Part shown: positions 33,296 through 43,667 of the stretch, piece by piece
Layout of the letters: the number at the start of each line of letters is the position of its first letter
Numbering within the stretch: the stretch's first letter is position 1
Assembly: GCF_900111485.1 (NCBI RefSeq)
Contig: NZ_FOIC01000014.1
Location: 18,092-82,091 of the forward strand
Source: Natrinema hispanicum
GTDB lineage: Archaea > Halobacteriota > Halobacteria > Halobacteriales > Natrialbaceae
Length of the DNA: 64,000 nucleotides
Direction: 5' to 3'
The notes under the pieces: generated by a model
What the model was told of the DNA's origin: nothing
What the model saw: only the letters and a program-made list of their open reading frames with translations
Database searches by the model: none
Position numbers and translations under genes: made by a program

Positions 33296-36027
33296 TCTAT
33301 CTCCTCCTCGCGTAGGGCGTCGATGAGTTGATCGATCGGGCCCGTCGTCTGGCGGTTGTCCATCGCTCGTTCGAAGAACTCCCAATAGGGTGTATCGTCC
33401 GTTCCAGGTGCGACTTCCTCGAACAGGGATACGACGTATTGGTCGAACTCCTGGAGAACTCGGTCGATTTCTTCGGCGGATGCCTCGAACGCCGAGTCGA
33501 GCCAGTCGCGGATGTCGGGTTCGTGCGCTTCGAATTGGTCTCGTAAGTACGGGACATCCGGACCGACACCGGAACCAGATGTCCACTGTCCCCGGAATAA
33601 TCGCTTTGCGTCGGTCGTGTCTGTGACGTTGAAGTAGTCGACAATGGCAGCAGTCATGTGTTCCGCGCGGACGAAGCGGTTGTCCGCGTCCAATGGGATA
33701 TCCAGGTGTTCATCACGAGGGTCACTCAGGTAGTTCGAGTGGTGGAAGTAGTACGAATCGGTCGGCGACGATCCGAGGACGACGACCGTGATCGGCTCGT
33801 CTTCCGCGTCACGTCCGCCACGCCCTTTCCGTTGTACAAAACCGGGGACGTTTCGCGGTGCTCGGTACTGGAAGGTGCCGATGATACTTGGGTGGTCGAA
33901 CCCGACTTCGAGAGCGCTCGTCGAAATGAGCTGATCCCAATCGTCTTCAACCGTCGCTCCGGTTCCGGCATGCTGTGTGCGACCACTCTTGTGGATGGCA
34001 ACTTCCATCGCCTGTAGATCGAGACGCCTGTCCTGCATCGTCCACCAGCATTCTCCGTCCTCGTAGACCGGACAAGCGTTCAGATTCGGGTTTGGCGGAA
34101 GTGATTCACACACTGCACCCTCGTCGAAAGTGTCGTCGGTCGCACCTCGGAACTGCTCTCGAGGACAGTCCGGATTGTTTCCTCGTTCGCCGAGTACGGC
34201 ATCGGGAGTCCGCAGCCGGAAGAGCCCTTCTTCTTCAGTCTCTTGCACGAAACCGCCGAGCCGACTCACCGAATCGATCGAGTCGACGAACCCAAGGATT
34301 CGGTCCTTGTTGTCGGTGAGCCCCGGGCGATCCCCGGCCTGTTCTTTCCGCATCGTATGATAGAACGCGAACGCGATCTGGATCATACACGAGAGGTTCG
34401 TCGCGGTCGTCGGCGCGGTCTCGGTCCACTCGGATCGAGGTTTAAACTGCGAGTCTCCGACCGGGACGATGACTTCACGCGGATCGGTTGCTTTGACGAA
34501 TACGAAGTGTTCGCGGCCAAGCGTATCCTTTTCGTCTTCACTGGGTGAAAGGTGCCTAACGGACGACTCTTCGATCCCGAAGATTCGGCCAGTGAACTCC
34601 GTCGCATTGTTGATTGTGGCACTCGATGCGATGAAGCGTGGTTCTTGATTACGAGCACGCCGCTGCATCGCTTGTTTGAACCGCCGAACGACGTTCGCCA
34701 CGTTCATCCCCGCCTGATCGGTGTAAACGTGTACCTCATCGAGAACGAGGAACTTCGGTGGGTAGGGTTCGGACCAGAGGGCCGCGTTCCCGTACTTGTC
34801 CATCAGACGGCGATGGAGTGAGTCACCGGTCGTGATGAGGAAGTCGGCGGACGCACCCCGATCAGTGGTTGCATAGCGGACGACGTGATCGGAGTCTTGC
34901 TGGCACTCGAAGTGCGCGTCGTCTTTTCGTTCGAGTGTCCCGTCCACTTCGTCATCGCAGTGGGGACACGGGAGTTCGACGTCTCCTCGACCACCGTGCT
35001 GAATGCTGAGTGTGAGCGGGGCGTCGCTGAACGATGCATCGATCGAACCCTGAAGTTCGTTGATCGTAGTTATATACGAGAACAGTCGTTCGAACTGGTT
35101 ATTGCAGAGATCACGCCGCGGATACGTCAGTACGGCCTTCGTTCCGTCGATTCCCGCTTCGTTTGCTAACAGCGAATACGCGAGTGTCGGGAAGAGGAAC
35201 GCTTCCGTCTTTCCTCCGCCCGTACTCGCCGTTACCACGTTCGCATCGCGGGCCTCTGATCCGCCTTGAGTGACCGAATCGACGAATACGTTCTCGAACG
35301 CACGGGCCTGATAGGCGGCGAGTGAGTCGAATTCTTCAGGGAGACCAGTTTGGAAGAACTCACCCATCAGTTCCAGAGTATCCGAGACGGCCATGCGCCA
35401 GTCGCTGCCGAGTGAATCTTCAAACTCCCAAGCGGGTTCCGCGTCTTCGATCTGTTCGTTGATGCGGCGCAGAGGCTGTTGGAATCGCCGCGCTTTCTCG
35501 CGGTTTTTCCCCATAATCGGCTGCTCGCGGTCAGCCGAGGCTATTTTGACCATTTTCACGAGGTTCGGCGAAAACGAATAGTCCGTGTCGCTCGATAGAC
35601 GCTGCCTGATGAGCGCAAAATATCGCGCCATTTCGGCGACGTGACTCCGCACTTGCTGGCGGTTGTAAACGTACAGGAGATCGCCGTTATCGACGAGTTC
35701 TTCGATCAATTGCTGGAAGATGATTTGTGCGACCTGTTCGTGGCCCCGTTCGAGGACTTCCACGATGAGTGCGTCCGATTCCAGCACATCGGTCACGAAC
35801 GGAGCGTCATCCGCGCAATGTTCGTCGACGAACGCCTCGAATACATTTTGCATGGAGGCAGTCGCATCGTAATTACCTGCATTTATTCCACTGGCACACG
35901 CGTCGGTTACGGTATCGAGGATATCATTTTTCACCGACCGGTACACCTCCTCTTCGGATGTAAACGTCTCCCATGCCGTCTCGATGGTCTGCTCGTCGAC
36001 CGGTGCAGAGATGGAGTCAGAACTCAT
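33292..36027 (-). CDS. DEAD-type SF2 helicase, DrmA-like
   Basis: In the 911-aa protein, residues 1-230 form a helical N-terminal domain. Motif I is ASTGGGKTE (267-275), then LTYPRRDL, FLVLDEVHVY (DEVH box), SSATINN, STSALEVGFDH (motif V) and VQRKGRGGRD (motif VI). Zinc knuckles CPHC ... C follow motif Ia, and CPVYEDGEC comes later. The helicase has no C-terminal MZB domain; that is encoded by the next gene. The start overlaps the previous gene by ATGA. Confidence 0.78.
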   Translation of the reverse strand: MSSDSISAPVDEQTIETAWETFTSEEEVYRSVKNDILDTVTDACASGINAGNYDATASMQNVFEAFVDEHCADDAPFVTDVLESDALIVEVLERGHEQVAQIIFQQLIEELVDNGDLLYVYNRQQVRSHVAEMARYFALIRQRLSSDTDYSFSPNLVKMVKIASADREQPIMGKNREKARRFQQPLRRINEQIEDAEPAWEFEDSLGSDWRMAVSDTLELMGEFFQTGLPEEFDSLAAYQARAFENVFVDSVTQGGSEARDANVVTASTGGGKTEAFLFPTLAYSLLANEAGIDGTKAVLTYPRRDLCNNQFERLFSYITTINELQGSIDASFSDAPLTLSIQHGGRGDVELPCPHCDDEVDGTLERKDDAHFECQQDSDHVVRYATTDRGASADFLITTGDSLHRRLMDKYGNAALWSEPYPPKFLVLDEVHVYTDQAGMNVANVVRRFKQAMQRRARNQEPRFIASSATINNATEFTGRIFGIEESSVRHLSPSEDEKDTLGREHFVFVKATDPREVIVPVGDSQFKPRSEWTETAPTTATNLSCMIQIAFAFYHTMRKEQAGDRPGLTDNKDRILGFVDSIDSVSRLGGFVQETEEEGLFRLRTPDAVLGERGNNPDCPREQFRGATDDTFDEGAVCESLPPNPNLNACPVYEDGECWWTMQDRRLDLQAMEVAIHKSGRTQHAGTGATVEDDWDQLISTSALEVGFDHPSIIGTFQYRAPRNVPGFVQRKGRGGRDAEDEPITVVVLGSSPTDSYYFHHSNYLSDPRDEHLDIPLDADNRFVRAEHMTAAIVDYFNVTDTTDAKRLFRGQWTSGSGVGPDVPYLRDQFEAHEPDIRDWLDSAFEASAEEIDRVLQEFDQYVVSLFEEVAPGTDDTPYWEFFERAMDNRQTTGPIDQLIDALREEEIE

Positions 36028-37097
36028 TCGAACGTGACCTCCACGTCGGCGATTTCGTTGTCATCGTACATCGTCTGGAGCGTCTCGAGTATCTCGCTAA
36101 ACGCAAATTCGGTCGCTGCTGCTGTTCGGTTAACGCTGCCATTATGCTCTTCGAGGAGGCGCCGAAGACGAGCCCCCTTCGATCGAGTTACTTCTGTTCT
36201 GATGACCGATATCAACTCACTTAGCAGTACATCAACGTCACCGCGAGCGGCACTCTCCTCATAATCTAACTCGATATCGAGGCCCTGATTGCGAATGAGT
36301 TCAGCTAACGTTTCTGCGAAGTCTTGATTAGCAACTGCCCTACTCACAGAGTAGTGATGGATAAGTGCCCCTTCGAGAGCTATGCGGACCACTTCGACCG
36401 CCGCATCCAGATCCGTTTCATGCTTCTCTTTGGCATCTGAGCGGCGTTTTTTAACTTCCCCGAGTGAGTCCGCGAATGACGACTTTTCCGCATTCTCATC
36501 GGCAAGCGAGCCGAGTCCGTCGTGAATTATGGGGAGCAAATCATCGATGATCGAAAGACAAGCATCGGTATACTCGCTGGCATCTACTTCCTCTAAGAGA
36601 TTCCCGTCGAGTTCGCGAAGAGTCCGATCTACAGCCTCTGGGGAGAATTTGTCGTTGGTTCGGACCTTCTCGTGTCGATTCTTGGTTATCAACTGCTCCA
36701 TCATCCCACAGATCCGCTCCACCTCTGAACACCGACTACGCGTCGAATTAGAGATCTCGCGTTGTCGCGTTAACCGATCGTAGCCGTCAAACCACAATCG
36801 GAGGCGATCGACATCGGCTTCGATGATGGCCCGCTCTCGATCGCGAACAGTCGCAAGAACGGACTGTAGTAGTTCTGCGCGATCGGCGGCGTCCTCCGCT
36901 CGACGAAGTTCCTGTTCGGAAACGCGAATTACGTCCTCGAGGTCTTCGAGTTCCCGATCGAGTTCGTTGAGGGATTCCACCAGTTCGCTCGGAACTGCAT
37001 CGAAGTCCTCGACCGAACGGTATTCCGAACGTGCCGTGTCCAGATAGTTCCGCGCGGAGCGGAGTGTTGCTTCGTAATTTTCTGACGTTGCTTCCAT
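36024..37097 (-). CDS. coiled-coil protein (357 aa)
   Basis: The 357-aa protein is nearly all helical, with several coiled coils (for example LNELDRELEDLEDVIRVSEQ) rich in Asp/Glu/Arg and without a catalytic motif. The C-terminal 60 residues (LLEEHNGSVNRTAAATEFAF) look like a small wHTH. It begins the tightly overlapping sub-operon with the DrmA-like helicase; about 295 bases upstream are AT-rich and contain no gene, so a promoter probably lies there. Confidence 0.6.
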   Translation of the reverse strand: MEATSENYEATLRSARNYLDTARSEYRSVEDFDAVPSELVESLNELDRELEDLEDVIRVSEQELRRAEDAADRAELLQSVLATVRDRERAIIEADVDRLRLWFDGYDRLTRQREISNSTRSRCSEVERICGMMEQLITKNRHEKVRTNDKFSPEAVDRTLRELDGNLLEEVDASEYTDACLSIIDDLLPIIHDGLGSLADENAEKSSFADSLGEVKKRRSDAKEKHETDLDAAVEVVRIALEGALIHHYSVSRAVANQDFAETLAELIRNQGLDIELDYEESAARGDVDVLLSELISVIRTEVTRSKGARLRRLLEEHNGSVNRTAAATEFAFSEILETLQTMYDDNEIADVEVTFE

Positions 37098-37392
37098 CTC
37101 TCTAGCTAGGATACGAGGTCAAAAGCAGGCAGGGGTGTTAAGATTACTGACTGATAGAAAAGAAATCGAAGTACGGCCTCCGTCAGACACCTGTTTTATT
37201 CTAAATACGGGTGTTGTGTTTTTAGACTCGAATTCGGAATTTGGCGCGTTAGAGAGTCTTTGCGCATATTGATGTCATTTCCGCTGTTTTCAACGAAACC
37301 GGTTTGGAATACCCAGTTGATGCAAGCGATCAGATGAGGGAAGATATCGACATCTACAGTCAGTTCCATCTCTTGAGTGGATCGAATCGCCG

Positions 37393-40300
37393 TTAGGAGT
37401 TCTTGAGACGTTCTTTCTTTTGACGGCGTTCTCTGAATCCACTGAAATTAGTCTCGTCTTCTTTTCCTTCCTCATCGGAAGGGGTCAAGTTCTCTTGGTC
37501 ATCGTTCGCTTCTTCTTCTTCCTGGTAAGTAAACGTCTGCTGGCGACCCGAAGTGGACTGTTTTTCCGAATCAGCTCGAGTCGCTTCGACGCCGTCAGCG
37601 TGCTCTCGAACCACCTCAAGAGTCGGTTCCTCAGTGAGTCCTGCGAGTGCGACAGCCGCTTCCCAAGCTCCGAACCGATTGATCACCGTAGCTGAGGACA
37701 TTTCGCCGTGTTCGTTGAGATCAGTTGCCTCTGGAGGCCGCTCGAGTTTGTCGGCAACAGCGGCTATCGAATCGAGGATATCGGTTCTGGAATACGTTCT
37801 CCGGCTTCGTGAACCGACGGGTTCAAGATTCGCCTCGTTCAGGGCCTCGTTCCACGAACCGAACGTCTCTTCGTACTCGTCTACCGGATAGATCCCGTAA
37901 GTGCGAACGAATTCAGGTGAGGGGGATTCATCGAAGATTATGGCTAACTCTTTCAGGTACGCTAGCAGTTCATCATGACTGACCATCGGTCGGTCGATCC
38001 CCTTCGAAGAGAGTTCACCGCCAACCTCGTCGACACGTGTCTGCATTTCCTCGATTTCATCCCAACAGTCCCTCTCGCTTGGAACGCGTCCGTTTTCAAG
38101 CGTCGATCTCGCTTCCTCGACTGCTTCTCTAGCAGCCTGGTAGCTATTGTAGGCTGCCCCGTCATCCCCTATGTCGAGATACTGATCAACCTTCTCGAGT
38201 TCCCGGCTTGCACGGTCGACCTGCGATGTTGCTGTCGTACAGCGTGTTTCCCAATCTTCGTCGCGTTGTTCCACTGCAAGCACTCGCGCTGATTCGATCT
38301 GCTCGATCCGTCGTTCGAGTTCCCATGCTTCGGAGTATCCGGCATCACGTGCGACTTCGAGTGCTTCTTCGAGTTTCTCCTGTGCATCGGTATACGCTCT
38401 TACAGCCTCCGTGTACTCGTCCTGAGTGTCTGCTTTGACGGCGTTATCGACAGTCGTTTCGATCTCTTGGAGTCGATCTTCGAAGGTTTCTCGACGCCGT
38501 GCTCGCAAAATTCTCGTAGTGAGTTTCTCGAGTCGCTTTCCACGGGACTCGATCTGGTCTGAGACGTCGTTATCGAGTTCACTTAAGAGCTTTTTTGCCT
38601 CGTCTAATTGCTGCCGAATCGGCCCGGTATAGCCGATTGCTCGGTCGTATTCCCCGCGGTCAGCTGCAGCCTCGAGTTGTTCGAGCAGGTCATCGACCCT
38701 CGAAATGGACTCCTCGAACTCTCGCTGTGCTTTCTCGGCCTGAACTCGACTTCGGAGTTCTCTCAGGCACTCCTCGATTGGCGAAAGTTCCTCCGCAAAC
38801 GCTTGTTCGCTTTCGATAGAACTGTCGTCGAGTGCGGTTTCGACACGATCGAGGTGCTCGGTAGCCGTCGGGAGGTCAGTAGGCATGGCGGCTTCAGCAG
38901 CATCCAGTGCTTCGGTCGTCGTTTCGACGAGTTCGGCGACCTGCTCTTCCGTGCTGGGGGGCAATGCCGCTCGCTTTTCCTCCACGCGCTCCTGTTGCTG
39001 ACGGAGGTAGTTCTCTAGTAGTCTCTGTCGTGCTTCGATAAGGGACTCTGCTGTCGTTTCGCCAATTCCCTTTACTTCGGTGAGCTTTTCCACTTCCGTT
39101 AGGTCGCTTGGCGATTCGACACCGATACGCTCAAGTCGGCCAGCACGTCCCGTTCCAATACCGTCGACTGCAGTCAGGTCTGGCTTAGAAAGATCCGTCT
39201 CTTCGAGTATCGCCACGTCATAGTCGCTTTCAGTCGCTAATTGTGCGGCACGTCCATAGTACGAGACCGCCTCGTCGTATGCCGCCTCTACCGACCTCAG
39301 AGATTTCAGATCGGTCTCCATTTCTCGGTCACCCTTCTTTTCATAGGTGACAGCAGCGTCGACCACAGCCCGTAAGCCAAGTTCTTCTAAGGTAGCTTTC
39401 GTGTTACGAACACGAGTTACCAATTCCTCGCCAGCAGGGTGTTCAGTCGGAATTTTTTCGACGATTGGCGTTTTTTCCTCACGTACAGATTCCATGTACG
39501 CTTCAGCAGCAGTCTCCTGCGCATCGTTTTCGAGTGCTCGTTTTATCTGCTCGAGAATTTGCTGGTCTGACTTGATACGAGAGTAGAGTGTCTCGAGTTG
39601 AGTCTGATTCCCGCTAACCGTCTCGAGTTGCGTAATGAGACTCTGGATCGATCTGTTGGAGTACTCGACTTCTTCTTCGGGTTTTTTCTCCTCTGGAGTC
39701 AGTTCTTCTCGTTTTTTCTCGACACGTTCTCGCTGTTGGCGAAGGTAATCTTCTAATAGTTTTTCCCGGGCTTCGATGAGAGATGCCGCTCTCGTTTCGC
39801 CAATGCCTCTCGCTTCAGTAAGTCGTTTTTTATCTCTTAACTCACTCGGCGATTCGATACCGATACGCTCGAGTTTTCGAGCACGGCTTGAACCAATGCC
39901 GTCGACTGCCGTCAGATCTGGTTTGGAAAGCGCTGTTCTCTCGAGAGCTACCACTTCGATATCAGTCTTGCTCGCTAATTGTGCAGCACCGTCATAGTAT
40001 GAGGCTGCCTCCGTGTACGCCGCTTCGGCTGCATTCGGATCGGATTCGGCTTCTTGATTGCCTCTCTCTTCATAAGTGACGGCAGCATCGACTATAGCCC
40101 GAAAACCGAGCTCGTCGCGAAGTGTTTTCATTTCGTGTACCCGGCCTGCCAATTCCTTGCCAGCAGGATGCCCGCTCGAGATTTCTTCAGGGATTGGCGT
40201 TCGTTCTTCGCGTACGGATTCCACAAATGCCTCTGCGGCAGTTACTGGTGTTCCCTCTTCGAGGGCCCATTTCACTTCATCGAGAGCTTGCTGCTCTGAT

Positions 40301-40878
40301 TCAAGACGTGTCTTGAGCGCCCCAAGTTGGGCTTGATTCACACCGGCATTCTCGAGTCGCTCGACGAGACTCTGAATCGACTCGTCTGAGAACGCTGGTG
40401 GCTCTTTGGGGTCCAATATGTTAGACACTTTCTCAGTTGGCCAGTCATAATTCTCCGGTCGGTCTAAGTATCTTCTAACATCTACAATACTGCGATAAAG
40501 GCGGCACAGTTTCGTATCATCACAGGTTCCATCGAAATCACCTCCCTGGAGAGACTCGATATCGCGTTGTAGAGACTGTACTTCCGTTATCGCAGCGCTT
40601 TTTTCCCCTTCCCAGACGAGACTTCTGGCGGTCTCAAGACGTTCTACAGTGTATTGTTCAACTCTGTCTGCTATTTGCTCACTACTATATCTAGATTTTT
40701 TATAAATATATACACAAACTATTGCGGTTAGAATACCGATTACAGCCAACTCCGGGACAAAAAGAGACGTAATCACCGCTACTAGAAACCCAAAGATTGC
40801 AATTTTTCGTCGGCGTTTGTATGTGCTATTGAATTTTCGCAGGTCAAGTCGATCTAATAGTTCCTCGTCTACTGCCAT
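37393..40878 (-). CDS. membrane-anchored coiled-coil protein with duplicated HhH and homing-repeat tail
   Basis: The 1161-aa protein has two transmembrane helices at about 25-40 and 44-59, then a long cytoplasmic part. Two homologous modules of about 230 residues (about 165-390 and 405-640) each contain an Ala/Glu-rich helical array and a helix-hairpin-helix pair (LTAVDGIGSSRARKLERIGI ... ARGIGETRAASLIEA). Coiled coils (about 640-980) lead to two homing-endonuclease-associated repeats near the end (YEETFGSWNEALNEANLEP and VINRFGAWEAAVALAGL). HhH and these repeats bind DNA in other proteins. I infer a membrane tether that holds DNA; no nuclease residues are seen. The gene follows the helicase after 50 bases. 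Confidence 0.7.
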   Translation of the reverse strand: MAVDEELLDRLDLRKFNSTYKRRRKIAIFGFLVAVITSLFVPELAVIGILTAIVCVYIYKKSRYSSEQIADRVEQYTVERLETARSLVWEGEKSAAITEVQSLQRDIESLQGGDFDGTCDDTKLCRLYRSIVDVRRYLDRPENYDWPTEKVSNILDPKEPPAFSDESIQSLVERLENAGVNQAQLGALKTRLESEQQALDEVKWALEEGTPVTAAEAFVESVREERTPIPEEISSGHPAGKELAGRVHEMKTLRDELGFRAIVDAAVTYEERGNQEAESDPNAAEAAYTEAASYYDGAAQLASKTDIEVVALERTALSKPDLTAVDGIGSSRARKLERIGIESPSELRDKKRLTEARGIGETRAASLIEAREKLLEDYLRQQRERVEKKREELTPEEKKPEEEVEYSNRSIQSLITQLETVSGNQTQLETLYSRIKSDQQILEQIKRALENDAQETAAEAYMESVREEKTPIVEKIPTEHPAGEELVTRVRNTKATLEELGLRAVVDAAVTYEKKGDREMETDLKSLRSVEAAYDEAVSYYGRAAQLATESDYDVAILEETDLSKPDLTAVDGIGTGRAGRLERIGVESPSDLTEVEKLTEVKGIGETTAESLIEARQRLLENYLRQQQERVEEKRAALPPSTEEQVAELVETTTEALDAAEAAMPTDLPTATEHLDRVETALDDSSIESEQAFAEELSPIEECLRELRSRVQAEKAQREFEESISRVDDLLEQLEAAADRGEYDRAIGYTGPIRQQLDEAKKLLSELDNDVSDQIESRGKRLEKLTTRILRARRRETFEDRLQEIETTVDNAVKADTQDEYTEAVRAYTDAQEKLEEALEVARDAGYSEAWELERRIEQIESARVLAVEQRDEDWETRCTTATSQVDRASRELEKVDQYLDIGDDGAAYNSYQAAREAVEEARSTLENGRVPSERDCWDEIEEMQTRVDEVGGELSSKGIDRPMVSHDELLAYLKELAIIFDESPSPEFVRTYGIYPVDEYEETFGSWNEALNEANLEPVGSRSRRTYSRTDILDSIAAVADKLERPPEATDLNEHGEMSSATVINRFGAWEAAVALAGLTEEPTLEVVREHADGVEATRADSEKQSTSGRQQTFTYQEEEEANDDQENLTPSDEEGKEDETNFSGFRERRQKKERLKNS

Positions 40879-40928
40879 GATTTTGCACCCCCACAGTGCC
40901 AGATATTATTCAACGTTGGTTCGCTCAT

Positions 40929-43427
40929 TCAGACCGCCTCTCGATCGCATGCCCATTCAATTGCCCACTCAACTATCTGCCCCTTCTCAACGCCTTTGTC
41001 TTCCGCCACCGTTCGAACTATGCCGTCAAGAACAGGATTCAACTCGACAGTTATGGTAGATGGGTCCCGCACAGAATCGTCTACCTTGGGTTCCTCGACC
41101 TCCGAAAGTGCCGTTCGAAGCGCAATAGCGACCTCCTCCTCCTCTTTAGACTCTTTGTTCGACTTTTCTAACATCGATAATACATTTTTGCTAATTTCAA
41201 TAGGCTGGTTGAGGTTGCCGGCAACGATCTGGCCACGTTTAGTTTCGGAATCTGGCTCGTCCTGCTTATCGAACGCGTCTCCTTCAAGCGAGAGCAACAG
41301 TGATCCATCCTCTGGGTCAAACTTCTCACAGAGCGACCGGAGCTGCGCCTCAACTTTATCATCTTCCGGCCACTCGTAGTGGTCTGGCGCGAGTTCTCGA
41401 ATTCCACGCACACCTTCGCGTTCCAGTGTTGCAAGCGCGTCTACTACTGTGTTTTTTTCCGCATTGAACCACGGGTGTGCGTCAAACGACTCTCCCCAGA
41501 CGATGAACCGGCTTGCGGTCTCCAGTAGGTCCATCCCGTCTTCGCGAGCGAACATCGCCTCTGCATTCGTCGGGACACCCATCACGTGATAGAACGTCGC
41601 TTTCCCCTTCCCATCGGGATTACGGAGGATACGTCCGATACGTTGTACCAGCGAACGATTGGCTTGACCGCTTGCTCTGTTGATTCCGACGTCTGCTGTT
41701 TTGATATCGACCCCTTCACCGAGCGTCGTCCCAGTTCCAATGAGTGCACCCGAATCATACTCCTCATCGAATCGCTCGGCGGCCTCGAGTGGATCATCGT
41801 CTCCAGTTGCGACGATCTCGACCAACTCTTCGAACGTTTCATCGTCAATTTTCTGCCGTAGATATCCCTTGACAGTCTCGATTTCGTCACCCGACTCGAG
41901 GAGGACGACGCATTTGTTGTCTTCAATGTGCTCAAGGGTGAGTGACGCGATACGAGTAAGGGCAGGAGAAATATTCGATTTCGTTAGACTTCGAGATTTA
42001 ATCCCCGACGAAAAGGATCGAAATTCTTCGCTTTGCTCCATCACGGACCGTGCAGCACTCGTGTGAACGACCGATCGGGCTTCTCGGAGGGTCTCGAACG
42101 ATACGTCTTCCTCGGACACGCCGGAAACATCGTCTGCAGCGCTCCCATCCTGATACTGCTCGAATCCCCTCTGACAACGCTGGGTCACTTCTTTCAGTCT
42201 CCCTTGTCCCTCATATGGCACGAGTTCCACGTTCCACGTACATTGTGGAATGATCCCAACTTCCTGTCCGTCTTCGAGTGTAAATTCGAATATTTCCGGA
42301 ATATTCCGTCGCTCGAGGGATTTTGCATTCCTCTCATCGATAGATCCCGACAAGGCGAGTACATCGTTGTCGATATCATCGAGAATGGATCCGAAGCCAC
42401 TACTGCCGAGATAGTGGTGTGCTTCGTCGAGAATTACCAAATCTGTATTCGGAATATCGTTCTCGAGCAATCGTTTCGGTGTCCAGAAGTGAACCGTTCC
42501 CCATGAGTATCTCGCTGTGTGCGCTCCTTCCTGTGCCGACGCGTCTTCAGGAATGTTAAGGTGTCTGTCAAATTCTCGCTTCCATTGATCAAGAATTATA
42601 CCCCGGTGAGCGACGATTACCACCGTTGGGTTCGTACTGGGAGGGGTAATCGATTTGTCTGTGAGATCTTGGTCTTCGGGATGCAAACGACCGAAGTGGT
42701 GGGCGATAGCGGAGAGGCCGAGAAATGTCTTTCCGGTTGCGGTTGCCATGTCGACGAAACCCCGGCATCCAGCATCAAGCCATTTGGAGAACGCTTTCCT
42801 CTGGTGTTCCCAGAGCGGCGTTACCATCCGTGGTTCTTCGAGGAGTTCAAGGAGACTTTTCCCTGATTTCAGACTCGTATTGGCGAGTTCGTTCAGCGTC
42901 CTGACGAATGCCGTACTTCGTGGTCGACAGAGCAGTTCAGACATGAGATCGCTAATGCTCGCTTGTTCTGGTAATCGGATCGTCTCGAAATCTCGAATCG
43001 AAACGTCCTCCGCGGCGGCTGCCTCGAGCATCGTCTTGTTAATAACCGCCTCCAAGGCACGACTTGTCGACCGATAGTTCGCGCTGTTAGAAGTCCGAAT
43101 ATCGGTTTGGAGACGTTTGAGTGCCCAAGCGATTTTCCCGACATCTCGCGAATCCATCGATCCAATGGGCAGACTCGTCTTCTTCAGATTGATATCCGAC
43201 GAATCTGCGAGACCACGCCGATAGTATCGGCCCACTTCACCGCCGAAATCGGCTGTCGAGAGATCGGTCTCACCGATCGCGATACCCTGCATCACGAGAT
43301 ACGCTGTATCGTCGATATAGGGCGGCCACTGTGATCTGAGCAAGTCATCCAACCACTGGTCTCTGAACCGTTCTCCCGGCGAAGAAATATCGGTAAATCC
43401 GTCCGCTATTTTGTGTATATCACTCAT
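40929..43427 (-). CDS. SF2 helicase (XPB/type I R-like)
   Basis: The protein is 832 aa from ATG 43427; a TTG six codons upstream is possible, but GGAAGGGTGG lies 5-14 bases before the ATG. The N-terminal 200 residues are an unassigned helical domain. Motifs are TATGKT at about 228-234, IVAHRG, LVILDEAHHYL, LALSGS (in place of SAT), GTGTTLGEGVD and VQRIGRILR. This fold is shared with restriction-system translocases and DpdE/DpdF-type helicases, but I cannot assign it to either. It is the first gene of the minus-strand array and is divergent from mre11. Confidence 0.75.
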   Translation of the reverse strand: MSDIHKIADGFTDISSPGERFRDQWLDDLLRSQWPPYIDDTAYLVMQGIAIGETDLSTADFGGEVGRYYRRGLADSSDINLKKTSLPIGSMDSRDVGKIAWALKRLQTDIRTSNSANYRSTSRALEAVINKTMLEAAAAEDVSIRDFETIRLPEQASISDLMSELLCRPRSTAFVRTLNELANTSLKSGKSLLELLEEPRMVTPLWEHQRKAFSKWLDAGCRGFVDMATATGKTFLGLSAIAHHFGRLHPEDQDLTDKSITPPSTNPTVVIVAHRGIILDQWKREFDRHLNIPEDASAQEGAHTARYSWGTVHFWTPKRLLENDIPNTDLVILDEAHHYLGSSGFGSILDDIDNDVLALSGSIDERNAKSLERRNIPEIFEFTLEDGQEVGIIPQCTWNVELVPYEGQGRLKEVTQRCQRGFEQYQDGSAADDVSGVSEEDVSFETLREARSVVHTSAARSVMEQSEEFRSFSSGIKSRSLTKSNISPALTRIASLTLEHIEDNKCVVLLESGDEIETVKGYLRQKIDDETFEELVEIVATGDDDPLEAAERFDEEYDSGALIGTGTTLGEGVDIKTADVGINRASGQANRSLVQRIGRILRNPDGKGKATFYHVMGVPTNAEAMFAREDGMDLLETASRFIVWGESFDAHPWFNAEKNTVVDALATLEREGVRGIRELAPDHYEWPEDDKVEAQLRSLCEKFDPEDGSLLLSLEGDAFDKQDEPDSETKRGQIVAGNLNQPIEISKNVLSMLEKSNKESKEEEEVAIALRTALSEVEEPKVDDSVRDPSTITVELNPVLDGIVRTVAEDKGVEKGQIVEWAIEWACDREAV

Positions 43428-43635
43428 ATCACACCACCCTTCCAACCATTCTGTGCTTCTTCTCGTATTTCAAGGGCAAACGCTTACTGCTAGTTGGCAC
43501 CTAACATTGCTATAACAAATATGTTGTTGCCAAGAACTTCTTCCAAATATAATATAAATATAGTTATGATTAATTCTCTGAAACTGCCCGCTCACATCGG
43601 ATAGTCGAGGTCACTACTAGCCGAACCATTTCTCA

Positions 43636-43645
43636 TTTATATACC
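43636..43645 (+). promoter_or_regulatory. TATA box of the mre11 operon
   Basis: TTTATATACC is centred about 28 bases before the GTG at 43668, the spacing of a haloarchaeal leaderless promoter. The whole 43446-43667 divergent region is AT-rich; no gene is seen in it, and the divergent array is expected to start there too. Confidence 0.6.
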
Positions 43646-43667
43646 ATAATTTGTCTGTATAGTTAAC

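Noticed and set aside
33296..33586. N-terminal extension of the MZB protein
   Set aside because: It overlaps the helicase coding region and has Arg-rich shadow composition; ATG 33295 gives the normal ATGA coupling.
37393..40878. An HNH or homing endonuclease
   Set aside because: Only the associated repeats are present; no catalytic His-Asn-His or LAGLIDADG residues are seen.
16248..43427. A phosphorothioate Dnd/Pbe or BREX/Pgl system
   Set aside because: No DndC/D/E, PglX methylase, PglZ or BrxL is visible; a DNA methylase, needed for DISARM, is also missing. A remote Pbe relation stays open.
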